Below, piece by piece: positions 34,823 to 45,935 of a DNA stretch of 64,000 nt. Origin of the DNA: Sphingobacteriales bacterium (lineage in GTDB: Bacteria > Bacteroidota > Bacteroidia > Chitinophagales > CAIOSU01); the NCBI GenBank assembly GCA_027483645.1, contig JAIXUD010000010.1, positions 272,578-336,577 on the forward strand, given 5' to 3'. Positions within the stretch are counted from its first letter, which is position 1. The number at the start of each line of letters is the position of its first letter. Both the position numbers and the translations under genes were made by a program. The notes beneath the pieces are model-generated. The model was not told where the DNA came from, did not search any database, and worked only from the letters and a program-made list of their open reading frames with translations.

Positions 34823-37800
34823 CTACCTCAATACCGTCACATTCCCTTTCAAGAATACCTCGCCACCATTTCGGCAAGTACCTTCTAGGTAGTAAACAAA
34901 CACCCCTGGGTCAACCATTTTGGCTTTGTAGGTGCCGTTCCAGCCTTGGTCAATATCACTGGTTTCGAAAACCAAGTTACCCCAACGGTCGAAGATGCGG
35001 AAAATCTTGATTTCCTCAACCTCGTTGCTGCGTATGTACAGCACGTCGTTCGATTTGTCATTATTCGGGCTAAACGAATTTGGGATAAAGATGTCCTGTT
35101 CGCAGGTGGTCAATACCCTGATGCTTACAGTATCCATCGCCATACAACCATTGTCATCAGTAACTGTTACCGTGTAGGTGTTGCTGCCAAAGGCATTGAA
35201 ACGCACTTGCTCGCAATTGTCGCAATCTAGGCTATCATTAGGGTACCAGTAGTACTCCGTTACACCGGCGCTGGCGTTTGCATCCAAGGTTACATATTCG
35301 CCCATTAATGCGGTGCGGTTCGGCCCAAGATCGGTAGTAGGTAGTGGATTTACCACTATATTAACCGATTGCGTATCCACCGCACATTCGCCACCAACAA
35401 TAGCCACTTGCACCGTCATGCTGGTTTCAGGGAAGATGGTTTGTGAAAGGTTATGCGGCGCAGGGAACAACTCACTCGGCATCCAGGTAACCTGATAAAG
35501 CGATAGGCCGGTTTCCAAAATCTCGATACTTAGGTTTACGTTTTGGCCTTCGCAGATTATAGCGCCATCGCTTACTTGTGCCAGTATGGTTTCAATCACT
35601 TTTATCATCACCGTATCTTGGTCGGTACAGCCATATTGGTTGTAGGCTTCCACAATGTAGGTGGTAGTGGTGGTGGGGCTTACAGTAGGGCTTTGCAGGG
35701 TAGTATCGGCCATGCCGTTAGCTGTCCAATTAAAGCCAGTAGCACCAATGGCGGTAGTGGTAAGCTCCAGTGTTTCGCCGTTGCACATGGTTACATCTGC
35801 AATCGTTTCTACTGCTGGTAGTGGCCTCACCGTTACTCTAACGGTATCAACAGCGCCACAGCCAAATTCATTGAAGCCAGCCACCATATAGGTAATGCTT
35901 TGGGTAGGGTTGGCGGTAGTGGTGGTGCAATCGAGGCATGAAATATCTTGGTTTGGCCCCCAAGCATATGTCAATGCACCCGATGCTTCCAGTACCACAC
36001 TCTCTCCCTCGCAAATCTCCGCATCAGGCGATGCCACCATCAGCGGCGTTGGGTTTACCGTTAGGGCAATGCTATCCAAAGCACTGCAACCATTGGAATT
36101 AGTAACCCTCACGGTATAAGTTATGTTTTGGTTCGCGGCCACAGTGGTGTTGGGCAACAGGGTGCTGCTTAGGCCTTGTGCTGGGCTCCACAGATATGTT
36201 ACACCACCGGAGGCTTCTAGGTTAATGCTATCGCCAAGGCAAGTTACACTATCGCCCATAATGCTCGGCACAGGTAGTTGATGAACGGTTACAATTACCG
36301 TATCGGCTGCATCGCAACCATTATTTAGGCTAGTGGTTAGGTAATAGGTAGTGGTAGTGATTGGTTTAGCAGTTGGGTTGGCAATGCTTACATCGCTAAT
36401 GGTTTGGTCGCCGCTCCAGGTAAAGTTGTGACCCCCGCTTCCTTGCAATTGTGCAGTTTCGCCAAAACAAATGGCGGTATCGTTACCGGCAACGGCAATG
36501 GAGGTTTGCAGCATTTCAAGAGGCTTCATAGTAGAATCGATACAACCATAGCTATCAACAACTACTAAGCTTATCAATTTGGTACCTGCAGTATTATAGG
36601 TAGCAGCAGCGTTTTGTGTAGTGGCCACACCAGCATCGTCCATATCCCATATCCAAATGATGATAGGGTTATCGCTGGTGCTTTGGTCGGTAAGGGTAAC
36701 CAGTTGTGGTGTGCAAGCTGAAGTATCTGATAGGTTAAAGGCTGCCTCAATGTTGTGTACTACTACTTCCACAGCGCCACTGCTTTCACAACCATTAAGG
36801 TCTGTAACTACCACATTGTAAGTAGTAGTGCTATCTGGCGCGGCCATTATCATATTGCAGGCATTGCTGCAGGTAATTCCTTGCGAAGGGGTCCAAGCAT
36901 AATTCATCCCGCCGCTCGCCATTAATTCAATGGTTTCACCATGACAAATCGCAGTATCTGGGGTAGTGATTACTACTGGCAATTGGTTAACCGTAATGGT
37001 TATCTCGCCACGGTTAGTACAGCCGCTTGGGCCAGTAGTAACTACTGCATACGTAGTAGTAGTATCGGGCCAAGCAAGGGTGCTCGGGCAATTATCACAT
37101 GCCAAATTAGTATTAGGCGACCACTGGTACTGTAAGTTGTTTCCATTTTGGCTGCCTACCAATGTAACGGTATCGCCAGCACAAATAGTGCTGTCAGGGC
37201 TTAAATCCAATACTGGCAATAAAGTTGTGCCTATGGTAACGCTACCAGTATTTACACAGCCATTGCTATCGGTAACCAATACCATATAAGTAGTACTTAA
37301 TGCTGGGTTGAAGGGCGGGCTCACTTTAGGCGAGGCACAAGTAGCGCAATTGATTCCAGTGGCTGGTGTCCATAAGTAGCTCACGCCGCCAGTAGCGTCT
37401 AACTGTAAACTATCGCCAAAGCATAGCGCTTGGTCAGGCGTGGTGGTTACAATGGGCAGCGAATTTACGGTTACGGTTACTTGGCTAGTGCCTTGGCAAC
37501 CGTTGGCATCAGTAACAGTAAGCTGGTAAGTGGTAGTGCTCAGCGGGAAAGCCTGTGGGCTGGCCGTGTTAGCATTGCTCAAGGTGCTGGCTGGCGACCA
37601 TGCATAGTTAACGCCACCAGTGCCCAGCAGGGTAGTAGTGTCGTTGATACAAATGGTACGGTCAGGGCCGGCAGCAACCGCAGGCAGGGCATTAATATTG
37701 AGTACCAAGCTAGTGCTATCAATACAACCTGTGCTAGTAATTACTTGCAAGCGAGCGGTATAAACCCCAGCCGTGGTATAAGTGTGGGTAGGGTTTTGGT

Positions 37801-40800
37801 TGATGGATGTATTGCCATCGCCAAAGTTCCAGTTCCAGGTTACGATGGTGCTATCCGCAACGCTTAAATCTTGGAATTGAATGGTGGTTGGGGCACAAGC
37901 AGTAGTATCAGAAGTGCTGAAACGCGCATCCACCGCATTCAAGTTAACTGCTACGCTAGCGCTATCGATACAGCCATGTATGCTGGTAACGGTAACGGTG
38001 TACTCTGTATTTACCGTTGGGGTGGATGTAGGGTTAGCACAATTCAAGCAGTTTAAACCTGCAGATGGTCCCCAAATATAGCCCGCACCAGCACCGCCGT
38101 TGGCAAGCAACTGTACGTTTTGGCCTTGGCATAACAAAGTATCAGGTGTGATGGTGATAACAGGCAACGGGTTAACGGTGATGGTAGTTGAACCCGTGTT
38201 GATACAACCATTCGCATCGGTAACGGTGACGCTGTAAGTAGTGGTTGCAGTCGGCGAAGCCGTTGGGTTGCTCATAGTGGCATTATCCAACGAACCTGCT
38301 GGCGACCAGATGTAACTCACCCCGCCTGTTGCATTCAATTGGCTAGACTGACCGATACAGATAGCCGCCGCAGGCGACATTACAACCACAGGCAAGGGGT
38401 TCACGGTAATAGTAGTAGAACCAGTATTGATGCAACCGTTCACATCCGTTACGGTTACGTTGTAAGTAGTGGTAACGGTAGGGGTTGCGGTTGGGTTGGC
38501 GATATTGGCTGCGCTCAAAGTTGCCGCTGGTGACCAAGCATAAGTTACACCACCGCTTGCGTTCAACTGGCTGCTAAAGCCGATACATATCGCAGCATCA
38601 GGAGAAGTAGTTACCGTTGGCAACGGGTTTACGTTTACGATAGCTTGTGCTGTGTTCACACAGCCATTACCATCCGTAACGGTTACGGTGTAGGTAGTGG
38701 TGGTAAGTGGATTAGCCGTTGGGTTGGCGATGGCTGGGTTGCTCAAAGTGGCCGCGTTATCCCAAACATAGCTGATGCCGCCGGTGGCGTTTAGTTGGGT
38801 GCTGCCGTTGATACAGATGGTGCCGCCAGTGGTGGTTATCGTTGGTAAAGAATTTACGGTGATGGTAGTTGAACCCGTGTTGATACAACCATTCGCATCG
38901 GTCACGGTTACGCTGTAAGTAGTGGTTGCAGTCGGCGAAGCCGTTGGGTTGCTCAAAGTAGCATTATCCAAAGAACCCGCTGGAGACCAGATGAAAGATA
39001 CACCGCCAGTTGCGCTCAATTGGCTAGACTGACCGATACAGATAGCCGCCGCAGGAGACATCACCACAACAGGTAATGGATTAACAGTAATAGTGGTAGA
39101 ACCCTTATTGATACAACCGTTTGCATCGGTAACGGTTACGTTGTAAGTTGTAGTAACGGTAGGCGTGGCAACTGGGTTGGCGATGTTGGCCGCGCTCAAA
39201 GTTGCCGCTGGAGACCATGCGTAAGCTACTCCGCCGGTTGCGTTCAACTGTGAAGAGAAGCCAATACAAATAGCCGCATCAGGAGAAGTCGTTACCGTTG
39301 GCAACGGGTTTACGTTTACGATAGCTTGAGCGGTGTTCACGCAGCCATTGGCATCCGTTACAGTAACGGTGTAAGTGGTAGTAGTTAGTGGATTAGCACT
39401 TGGGTTGGCGATTGCAGGGTTGCTCAGCGTTACAGTATTATTCCAAGCGTAGATCACACCACCAGTGGCGTTCAGTTGGGTGTTGCCGTTGATACAGATG
39501 GTACCGCCGGTGGTGATTACCGTTGGCAGCGGGTTAACTGTGATGATGGTTGAACCCGTGTTGATACAACCATTCGCATCAGTAACGGTTACGCTGTAAG
39601 TGGTAGTTGAAGTAGGTGTAGCGGTTGGGTTGCTCAAAGTAGCATTATCCAAAGAACCGGCAGGAGACCAGATATAAGATACCCCGCCAGTTGCGCTCAA
39701 TTGTGAGTTCTGGCCGATACATATAGCCGCCGCAGGCGACATTACCACCACAGGCAGCGGGTTAACAGTAATGGTAGTAGAACCTGTGTTGATACAACCG
39801 TTCGCATCGGTAACAGTCACATTGTAAGTGGTGGTTACGGTAGGAGTAGCAGTTGGGTTGGCAATGTTCGCCGCGCTCAAAGTTGCTGCCGGAGACCAAG
39901 CGTAAGTTACACCACCAGTGGCACTTAACTGTGAAGAGAAGCCGATACAAATCGAAGCATCAGGCGAAGTAGTAACCGTTGGCAATGGGTTAACGTTTAC
40001 GATAGCCTGTGCGGTGTTCACACAGCCATTACCATCAGTTACGGTTACGGTATAAGTAGTAGTTGAAAGTGGGTTAGCGTTTGGGTTAGCGATAGCAGGG
40101 TTGCTCAAGGTGGCCGCTGGAGACCAAGCATAACCCACGCCGCCAGTGGCGTTCAGTTGGGTGCTGCCATTTATGCAGATAGTACCTCCGGTGGTATTAA
40201 TTACTGGTAAAGGATTAACAGTTATAACAGTTGAACCAGTGTTGATACAACCATTCGCATCGGTAACGGTTACGCTGTAAGTTGTGGTAGCCGCGGGCGA
40301 AGCTGTAGGGTTGCTCAAAGTAGCATCATTCAAAGAACCCGCGGGTGACCAAATGTAACTCACCCCACCAGTAGCATTCAATTGGCTTGATTGGCCAATA
40401 CAAATAGCCGCAGCAGGCGACATCACTACAACAGGCAATGGGTTAACCGTAATAGTAGTTGAACCTGTATTGATACATCCGTTCGCATCCGTTACGGTAA
40501 CATTGTAAGTAGTGGTTACAGTAGGGGTAGCGGTTGGGTTGGCGATATTAGCATTATCCAAAGTTGCGGCAGGAGACCAAACATAGCTTACGCCACCAGC
40601 TGCATTCAACTGGCTGCTAAAGCCGATACAAATCGAAGCATCAGGTGAGGTGGTTACTGTTGGTAGTGGGTTTACGTTAACGATGGCTTGTGCGGTGTTC
40701 ACGCAGCCGTTTGCATCGGTTACGGTTACGGTATAAGTTGTTGTAGATAAAGGATTGGCATTCGGGTTGGCGATCGCTGGGTTGCTCAAGGTTGAAGCAT

Positions 40801-43800
40801 TATCCCAAACATAGCCAATTCCGCCAGTGGCGTTCAATTGGGTGCTGCCGTTGATGCAGATAGTGCCGCCAATGGTAGTTACTACAGGTAAAGGATTAAC
40901 AGTAATTATAGTGCTACCCGTATTGATACAACCATTAGCATCGGTCACGGTTACGCTGTAAGTAGTGGTTGCAGTAGGTGTAGCGGTTGGATTGCTCAAA
41001 GTAGCATTATCCAATGATCCTGCTGGCGACCAAATGTAAGATACGCCGCCAGTTGCACTCAACTGGCTTGATTGGCCAATGCAAATAGCGGCCGCAGGCG
41101 ACATTACTACCACAGGCAATGGGTTAACGGTGATAGTAGTTGAGCCTGTATTGATACAACCGTTCGCATCCGTTACGGTTACGTTGTAAGTTGTAGTAAC
41201 GGTAGGCGTAGCAACTGGGTTGGCAATATTGGCCGCGCTCAAAGTTGCCGCTGGAGACCAAGAGTAGCTAACGCCTCCGGTTGCGTTCAACAGTGAAGAG
41301 AAGCCAATACAAATCGAGGCATCAGGTGAAGTCGTTACCGTTGGCAACGGGTTTACGTTTACCACGGCTTGAGCGGTATTGATACAACCATTACCATCCG
41401 TAACGGTAACGGTATAAGTGGTTGTAGCTAATGGGTTAGCATTCGGGTTGGCGATTGCAGGGTTGCTCAAAGTAGCCATGTTATCCCAAGCATAGCCCAC
41501 GCCGCCAGTGGCGTTCAATTGGGTGCTGCCGTTTACGCAGATGGTGCCGCCGGTTGCTATTGGCGTAGGCAGTGGGTTTACAGTTACGGTTAGGGTATCG
41601 CGGTCTTGGCAACCGTTGCCATCCGTTACCAACAAAATGTAATTAGTTGTCACGGTTGGGTTGGCACTTGGGCTAGCAATGTTGGTAGCGCTCAATCCAG
41701 TAGCTGGGCTCCATAAGTAGCTTACGCCACCTGTACCAGTTAAGGTAGTGCTTTGCCCGATACAAATGGCCGCATCGGTGCCCGCGGCAGCGGCTGGTGG
41801 CACAAATAGGGTAATCGGCATCTCAAAGGTATCTATACAGCCCATTACCGTGGTCACTATCAGTTGCACGTCGTAGGTTCCTGGGTTGGCGTAATTCTTA
41901 GTAGGGTTTTGTAGGGTACTGGTTGTACCATCATCAAACACCCAAAGGATGCTGGCAATAGTAGTATCCGCGGTGCTTTGGTTGGTAAAGTTGATGGTAG
42001 CTGGGAAACAAGCATTCTGCGTGTTTACGGTAAACAAGGCCGTAGGGTCGTCCATCACCCGGATATATCCAGGGCGGAACATGGTGTCGCGGCAGCCATC
42101 GGCATTGGTGGCAATCAACGTAACATCATAGCTTCCTGTAGCGGCATAGTAGTGCGATGGGTTTTGGTCGGTACTGGTATTGCCATCGCCAAAATTCCAA
42201 TCCCAAGCAACAATACCGGGTGTGCCGCTACTTAGGTCGGTAAAGTTGGCCACGCCCGGGCGGCACATATACCGCACATCCGAAGTGAAGTTGGCATTAA
42301 CTATAGCGGCATAGATTGGGCTAATAGTAGGCAACGAAATTACGCAGCCCATCATATCGTCCAAAATCAACTGTGGGTTGAAGGTACCCGCTATGGCGTA
42401 GTAGTGCGTGGTGGTGTCGTCATCCACGGCTACGTTTCCATCGCCAAAATCCCAAATGTGCGTTACCGCAGGGTTGGTACCTTGCGCGTAAAAGTCTACT
42501 TCAAATGGTGCACAGAAGGTAATCTGGTTATAAATAAAGCTTCCGGTCGGCCCGCGCACCACGATAGAATCGGGTAAGTTGTATGTTTCTGTACAGCCAA
42601 TGTTGTTGGTGATAGTAAGTGTTGGGTAGTAAACACCTGGGGTAACGTATATGTGTGATGGGTTGGGCAGGTTACTGGTCTGTCCATCGCCAAAATCGTA
42701 CAACCAGCCCGTAACATCGGCGCTGCTTTGGTTAAAGAAGTTCACCAGAAGCGGTGGGCAGTTGGCATCAAGGGTATCGGCCACAAACAACGGTGTAGGG
42801 CGCACTACATGTATATATTGGTTGCGTACGGTCGTGCTGTCGCAATTGTTGATGTCGCGCACGTTCAAGGTAATCGTGTAGCGGCCGGTATCGGCAAATG
42901 TATGGGTTGGGTTAGCATCGCTGCTGGTGCCGCCGTCGCCGAAGTTCCATTGGTAGGTCATGCCATTACCAATAGAGGTATTCACAAAATTAACGGGGCC
43001 ACCCAAGCACACCAAAGTATCATCAGAGTAAAACGCTGGGGTAGGGTAGGTAGGTTGGATAAAATTCACCCTGCTGAGGGTGCTACTGCAACCATTGTCA
43101 TCGGTTACGGTGAGTGTTATGGTATAATCGCCCGGTATGGTGTAGTTACCCGAGGGGTTCTGCAAGGTGCTGGTTTGGCCATTGCCCAGGTTCCAGTTCC
43201 AAGCCACTATATTACCCAAAAATGAGGTTGAGAGGTCTTGGTATTGCACTATCAATGGTGTGCAGCCCGTCAGGGTATCGGCATTGAATAGTGCCGTGGC
43301 GCCCAGAGCGGTTATATAATTTGGTCTTATAAAAGTATCCGCGCAATTATGTATGTCGCGCACTATCAATTGTACCGTGTAAACTCCAGGAGTGCTGTAG
43401 GTTACGGTTGGGTTGGCGTTGGTGGAAGTTTGTCCATTACCAAAGTCCCAATTATAAGAAAAGGCATCGGTTGCGCTATTGGTAAAAGTCACAACGTGGT
43501 CTACGCAGCCTACGGTGTCGTTAGCGGTAAAGGCGGCTAGCGGGTCGCGCACTTGTATGAGCGCTTGGGTACTATCCAAGCAGCCGCCAATAGTATCCCA
43601 AGTTACTAGTGTTACGGTATAGTCGCCTCGAGTTGCATAAGTATGCGTAGCGTTTTGGGTACTGGCGGTGGTGCCATCGCCAAATCTCCACAGCCACACA
43701 TGGCCGCCAAGCGAGGTATTGGTAAAGCTTACGGTATAAGGGTCAATACAATTGTATAAGGTAGTAAAACTCGCCCTAGGCGGGAAAATGCGGATGTAGT

Positions 43801-45595
43801 CAGGTTTAATTAGCGTATCGTAGCAGCCATTTACCCCTACAATTAAGGTTACGGTAAACAGGCCAGTATCACCATATTGGTAAACGGGGTTTTGGTCAAG
43901 CGAGGTGCCGCCATCGCCAAACTGCCAAAACCAAAAGTCGGCAGGGCTGCTTTGGTCGGTAAAGCTGACAGGGAAAAACAAACAAGTTTGGCGTGGGGTA
44001 GCGGTAAACTCAATAGTGGGCTGCTCCCCAGCGCGGATGTATTGTGGGTAAGTGATGGTGCGGGTACAGCCGTTTGCGGTAGTAATGGTAAGCGTTACAT
44101 CAAACCTACCGGTGGTAGTATATACATGGGTAGGATTGCGCACCGTGCTAGTGCCGCCATCGCCAAAGCTCCATTGCCAGCCCGTGATGGCGCTATTGGC
44201 ACTGCTCTGGTCGGTAAAGTTTACAGTAAGTGGTATACAACCTTCCCTTACGTTGGCAGTAAATGCCACGGTAGGCAAAGTAATGTTTATGTAATCAGTT
44301 CGTGTGCGGGTATGGGTACAACCATTGGCACCTGTTGCTACTAAGCGTACGGTATAGGTGCCTGGGCTGGTGTAGGTATGGCTTGGGTTTTGAGCAGTTG
44401 AAGTGCCACCATCACCAAACGTCCATACCCAACTTACGCCATCGGTTGTGGTATTGGTAAAGTTTACGGTATGCGGCACTTGGCAACCGTTAACTGGCGT
44501 TCCGGTAAAGTTGGCCACAGGCCGTGGGGTAATGGTTATCAATGCCGTGCGCACTACGGTATCCCTACAATTGTTGCTGTTACGGGCTATAAGTGTAACC
44601 GTGTAAGTGCCAGCCGTACTATAGCTGCGGGTAGGGTTTTCGCTGGTACTGGTACCACCATCGCCAAAATTCCAGTTCCAGCCCACAGCTCCTGGTGCGT
44701 TGCTGGTGAAGGTAATGTTTTGGCCCACGCAAGCGGTGGTGCGGTTGGTCGTAAAGTTGGCTACAATATTGTTGATGCTTACATAGTTGTTGCGGGTGAT
44801 GGTGTCGCTACAACCTGCACTGTTGGTGGCTATCAGCCTTACGGTATAGTTGCCGCCAGCGGTGTAGGTGTGGCTAGGGTTTAGTTGGGTACTAGTGCTG
44901 CCATCGCCAAAAGTCCATTGGTAGGTAAAACCACTACCGCCCGTCGTGGTATTGTTAAAGTTTACGGTATGTGGTATAGTACAGCCATTAACCGGCGAAC
45001 CAGTAAATGCCGCATCAACCTGCGGCATAATGGTGATGTAAGACGTACGGGTAAACTCATTGCGGCAGCCGTTGGCATCGCGCACTAGCAAGGTTACACT
45101 ATATATTCCTGGGTTGGTGTAGGTATGGGTAGGGTTTTGCAGGGTGCTGGTGGTGCCATCGCCAAAATCCCATAGCCAATAGTTGATGGCGGCATCGCCA
45201 GGTAAGCTGCGGTCTTCAAAATTTATGGTGGCTGGTATGCAACCGCTGGTTCGGTTGGCTATAAAGCGCGCTTGTGGATCTTCAAAAACGGTAATGAGTT
45301 GGGTTTTGATAACGGTATCGATGCCCGAGGCTCCCGTGGCTATAAGCCTCACGGTATATTGGCCTGGTACCATGTAGATGGCTGATGGATTTTGTTGAAT
45401 GGAGCCGTTGCCGTTTCCAAAGTCCCATCGCCAAGTGGTGGGGTTACCGGTACTTTGGTCGGTGAACATTACTACTAGCGGACTACAGCCCGAAGTGTTG
45501 TTCTGTGTGAACTCAGCGTTCACCTGTGCGCTCAGGCTAATGCCTAGCGCATTCATAAGTAGGGTTAAAACGATTATTTTTAGAGAACTGTTCAT
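34823..45595 (-). CDS. Giant PKD-repeat surface adhesin with T9SS type B sorting domain
   Basis: The 3590-residue product starts with a signal peptide (KIIVLTLLMNALGISLSAQ). Residues about 25-1250 hold fifteen PKD domains, each with W.FGDG.TS..NP.H.Y text (for example WLWDFGDGTTSTLQNPTHTY). Residues about 1339-2475 are fifteen Ig-like units of about 76 residues in a strict three-unit order repeated five times. Further degenerate units follow with two more PKD-type modules (WNWNFGDGNTS; WIWDMDDAG). The last 90 residues are a CHU_C domain (IFIPNSFSPNNDKSNDVL, IFRIFDRWGNLVFE, VDPGVFVYYLEG). This resembles the mobile gliding adhesin SprB in size class and sorting signal but differs in repeats. 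It has no PorP-like partner next to it. No consensus promoter was found upstream. Confidence 0.92.
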   Translation of the reverse strand: MNSSLKIIVLTLLMNALGISLSAQVNAEFTQNNTSGCSPLVVMFTDQSTGNPTTWRWDFGNGNGSIQQNPSAIYMVPGQYTVRLIATGASGIDTVIKTQLITVFEDPQARFIANRTSGCIPATINFEDRSLPGDAAINYWLWDFGDGTTSTLQNPTHTYTNPGIYSVTLLVRDANGCRNEFTRTSYITIMPQVDAAFTGSPVNGCTIPHTVNFNNTTTGGSGFTYQWTFGDGSTSTQLNPSHTYTAGGNYTVRLIATNSAGCSDTITRNNYVSINNIVANFTTNRTTACVGQNITFTSNAPGAVGWNWNFGDGGTSTSENPTRSYSTAGTYTVTLIARNSNNCRDTVVRTALITITPRPVANFTGTPVNGCQVPHTVNFTNTTTDGVSWVWTFGDGGTSTAQNPSHTYTSPGTYTVRLVATGANGCTHTRTRTDYINITLPTVAFTANVREGCIPLTVNFTDQSSANSAITGWQWSFGDGGTSTVRNPTHVYTTTGRFDVTLTITTANGCTRTITYPQYIRAGEQPTIEFTATPRQTCLFFPVSFTDQSSPADFWFWQFGDGGTSLDQNPVYQYGDTGLFTVTLIVGVNGCYDTLIKPDYIRIFPPRASFTTLYNCIDPYTVSFTNTSLGGHVWLWRFGDGTTASTQNATHTYATRGDYTVTLVTWDTIGGCLDSTQALIQVRDPLAAFTANDTVGCVDHVVTFTNSATDAFSYNWDFGNGQTSTNANPTVTYSTPGVYTVQLIVRDIHNCADTFIRPNYITALGATALFNADTLTGCTPLIVQYQDLSTSFLGNIVAWNWNLGNGQTSTLQNPSGNYTIPGDYTITLTVTDDNGCSSTLSRVNFIQPTYPTPAFYSDDTLVCLGGPVNFVNTSIGNGMTYQWNFGDGGTSSDANPTHTFADTGRYTITLNVRDINNCDSTTVRNQYIHVVRPTPLFVADTLDANCPPLLVNFFNQSSADVTGWLYDFGDGQTSNLPNPSHIYVTPGVYYPTLTITNNIGCTETYNLPDSIVVRGPTGSFIYNQITFCAPFEVDFYAQGTNPAVTHIWDFGDGNVAVDDDTTTHYYAIAGTFNPQLILDDMMGCVISLPTISPIYAAIVNANFTSDVRYMCRPGVANFTDLSSGTPGIVAWDWNFGDGNTSTDQNPSHYYAATGSYDVTLIATNADGCRDTMFRPGYIRVMDDPTALFTVNTQNACFPATINFTNQSTADTTIASILWVFDDGTTSTLQNPTKNYANPGTYDVQLIVTTVMGCIDTFEMPITLFVPPAAAAGTDAAICIGQSTTLTGTGGVSYLWSPATGLSATNIASPSANPTVTTNYILLVTDGNGCQDRDTLTVTVNPLPTPIATGGTICVNGSTQLNATGGVGYAWDNMATLSNPAIANPNANPLATTTYTVTVTDGNGCINTAQAVVNVNPLPTVTTSPDASICIGFSSLLNATGGVSYSWSPAATLSAANIANPVATPTVTTTYNVTVTDANGCINTGSTTITVNPLPVVVMSPAAAICIGQSSQLSATGGVSYIWSPAGSLDNATLSNPTATPTATTTYSVTVTDANGCINTGSTIITVNPLPVVTTIGGTICINGSTQLNATGGIGYVWDNASTLSNPAIANPNANPLSTTTYTVTVTDANGCVNTAQAIVNVNPLPTVTTSPDASICIGFSSQLNAAGGVSYVWSPAATLDNANIANPTATPTVTTTYNVTVTDANGCINTGSTTITVNPLPVVVMSPAAAICIGQSSQLNATGGVSYIWSPAGSLNDATLSNPTASPAATTTYSVTVTDANGCINTGSTVITVNPLPVINTTGGTICINGSTQLNATGGVGYAWSPAATLSNPAIANPNANPLSTTTYTVTVTDGNGCVNTAQAIVNVNPLPTVTTSPDASICIGFSSQLSATGGVTYAWSPAATLSAANIANPTATPTVTTTYNVTVTDANGCINTGSTTITVNPLPVVVMSPAAAICIGQNSQLSATGGVSYIWSPAGSLDNATLSNPTATPTSTTTYSVTVTDANGCINTGSTIITVNPLPTVITTGGTICINGNTQLNATGGVIYAWNNTVTLSNPAIANPSANPLTTTTYTVTVTDANGCVNTAQAIVNVNPLPTVTTSPDAAICIGFSSQLNATGGVAYAWSPAATLSAANIANPVATPTVTTTYNVTVTDANGCINKGSTTITVNPLPVVVMSPAAAICIGQSSQLSATGGVSFIWSPAGSLDNATLSNPTASPTATTTYSVTVTDANGCINTGSTTITVNSLPTITTTGGTICINGSTQLNATGGISYVWDNAATLSNPAIANPTANPLTTTTYTVTVTDGNGCVNTAQAIVNVNPLPTVTTSPDAAICIGFSSQLNASGGVTYAWSPAATLSAANIANPTATPTVTTTYNVTVTDVNGCINTGSTTITVNPLPVVVMSPAAAICIGQSSQLNATGGVSYIWSPAGSLDNATMSNPTASPTATTTYSVTVTDANGCINTGSTTITVNPLPVITITPDTLLCQGQNVQLLANGGAGAGYIWGPSAGLNCLNCANPTSTPTVNTEYTVTVTSIHGCIDSASVAVNLNAVDARFSTSDTTACAPTTIQFQDLSVADSTIVTWNWNFGDGNTSINQNPTHTYTTAGVYTARLQVITSTGCIDSTSLVLNINALPAVAAGPDRTICINDTTTLLGTGGVNYAWSPASTLSNANTASPQAFPLSTTTYQLTVTDANGCQGTSQVTVTVNSLPIVTTTPDQALCFGDSLQLDATGGVSYLWTPATGINCATCASPKVSPPFNPALSTTYMVLVTDSNGCVNTGSVTIGTTLLPVLDLSPDSTICAGDTVTLVGSQNGNNLQYQWSPNTNLACDNCPSTLAWPDTTTTYAVVTTGPSGCTNRGEITITVNQLPVVITTPDTAICHGETIELMASGGMNYAWTPSQGITCSNACNMIMAAPDSTTTYNVVVTDLNGCESSGAVEVVVHNIEAAFNLSDTSACTPQLVTLTDQSTSDNPIIIWIWDMDDAGVATTQNAAATYNTAGTKLISLVVVDSYGCIDSTMKPLEMLQTSIAVAGNDTAICFGETAQLQGSGGHNFTWSGDQTISDVSIANPTAKPITTTTYYLTTSLNNGCDAADTVIVTVHQLPVPSIMGDSVTCLGDSINLEASGGVTYLWSPAQGLSSTLLPNTTVAANQNITYTVRVTNSNGCSALDSIALTVNPTPLMVASPDAEICEGESVVLEASGALTYAWGPNQDISCLDCTTTTANPTQSITYMVAGFNEFGCGAVDTVRVTVRPLPAVETIADVTMCNGETLELTTTAIGATGFNWTANGMADTTLQSPTVSPTTTTTYIVEAYNQYGCTDQDTVMIKVIETILAQVSDGAIICEGQNVNLSIEILETGLSLYQVTWMPSELFPAPHNLSQTIFPETSMTVQVAIVGGECAVDTQSVNIVVNPLPTTDLGPNRTALMGEYVTLDANASAGVTEYYWYPNDSLDCDNCEQVRFNAFGSNTYTVTVTDDNGCMAMDTVSIRVLTTCEQDIFIPNSFSPNNDKSNDVLYIRSNEVEEIKIFRIFDRWGNLVFETSDIDQGWNGTYKAKMVDPGVFVYYLEGTCRNGGEVFLKGNVTVLR
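38170..41580 (-). repeat. Five-copy 681-bp higher-order repeat inside the giant adhesin
   Basis: Three related 76-residue modules follow each other as B (GGTICINGSTQLNATGG), C (SPDASICIGFSSQLNATGG) and A (SPAAAICIGQSSQLSATGG). The B-C-A block of about 227 codons occurs five times in 3.41 kb without a break in frame. Within a block the modules differ, while equivalent modules of different blocks are nearly alike, which shows block-wise duplication. Synonymous differences are frequent, so the copies are not brand new. Confidence 0.9.
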
Positions 45596-45935
45596 ACCTT
45601 AGGGATGGTAGCTTTGTAGCCACTGTACCTACGGTTGTACGGCTGCAAATTCGGCAGGTTTCAGTGTTTTTACTGATACAAGTGTGGAATATTCCGCTAG
45701 TTAGCCTATTATGTGTTGCGTAATTTTTTAATATAATTCTACGTTTTTCTGAAAGCTAATGATGGCAATGGTTTTAGCAGGTGTCAGCATTATAGTTCAT
45801 TTTATTGGACGCGTACAAAACGATGCACAGTCCATTTTAAATTTAATTATTTATAATGTTATTGGGGAAAGTGTGGCATAGGCTTGATTCCACAATAATT
45901 ACTCGGCTCGAAATTTGCCTTGCTAGAAACAACTA
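45596..45935. other. Intergenic region, divergent promoters expected
   Basis: No gene is visible in these 340 AT-rich bases. For the plus strand TTG at 45884-45886 and GAAATTTG at 45910-45917 form a weak promoter for the SemiSWEET gene with a 23-base spacer. For the giant adhesin only a poor box (CGAATTTG near 45651-45644, minus strand) is seen. Confidence 0.4.

Noticed and set aside
38170..41580. Regularly spaced similar segments that could suggest a CRISPR array
   Set aside because: The period is 681 bp with about 227-bp sub-units, lies wholly in one open frame and encodes Ig-like modules.
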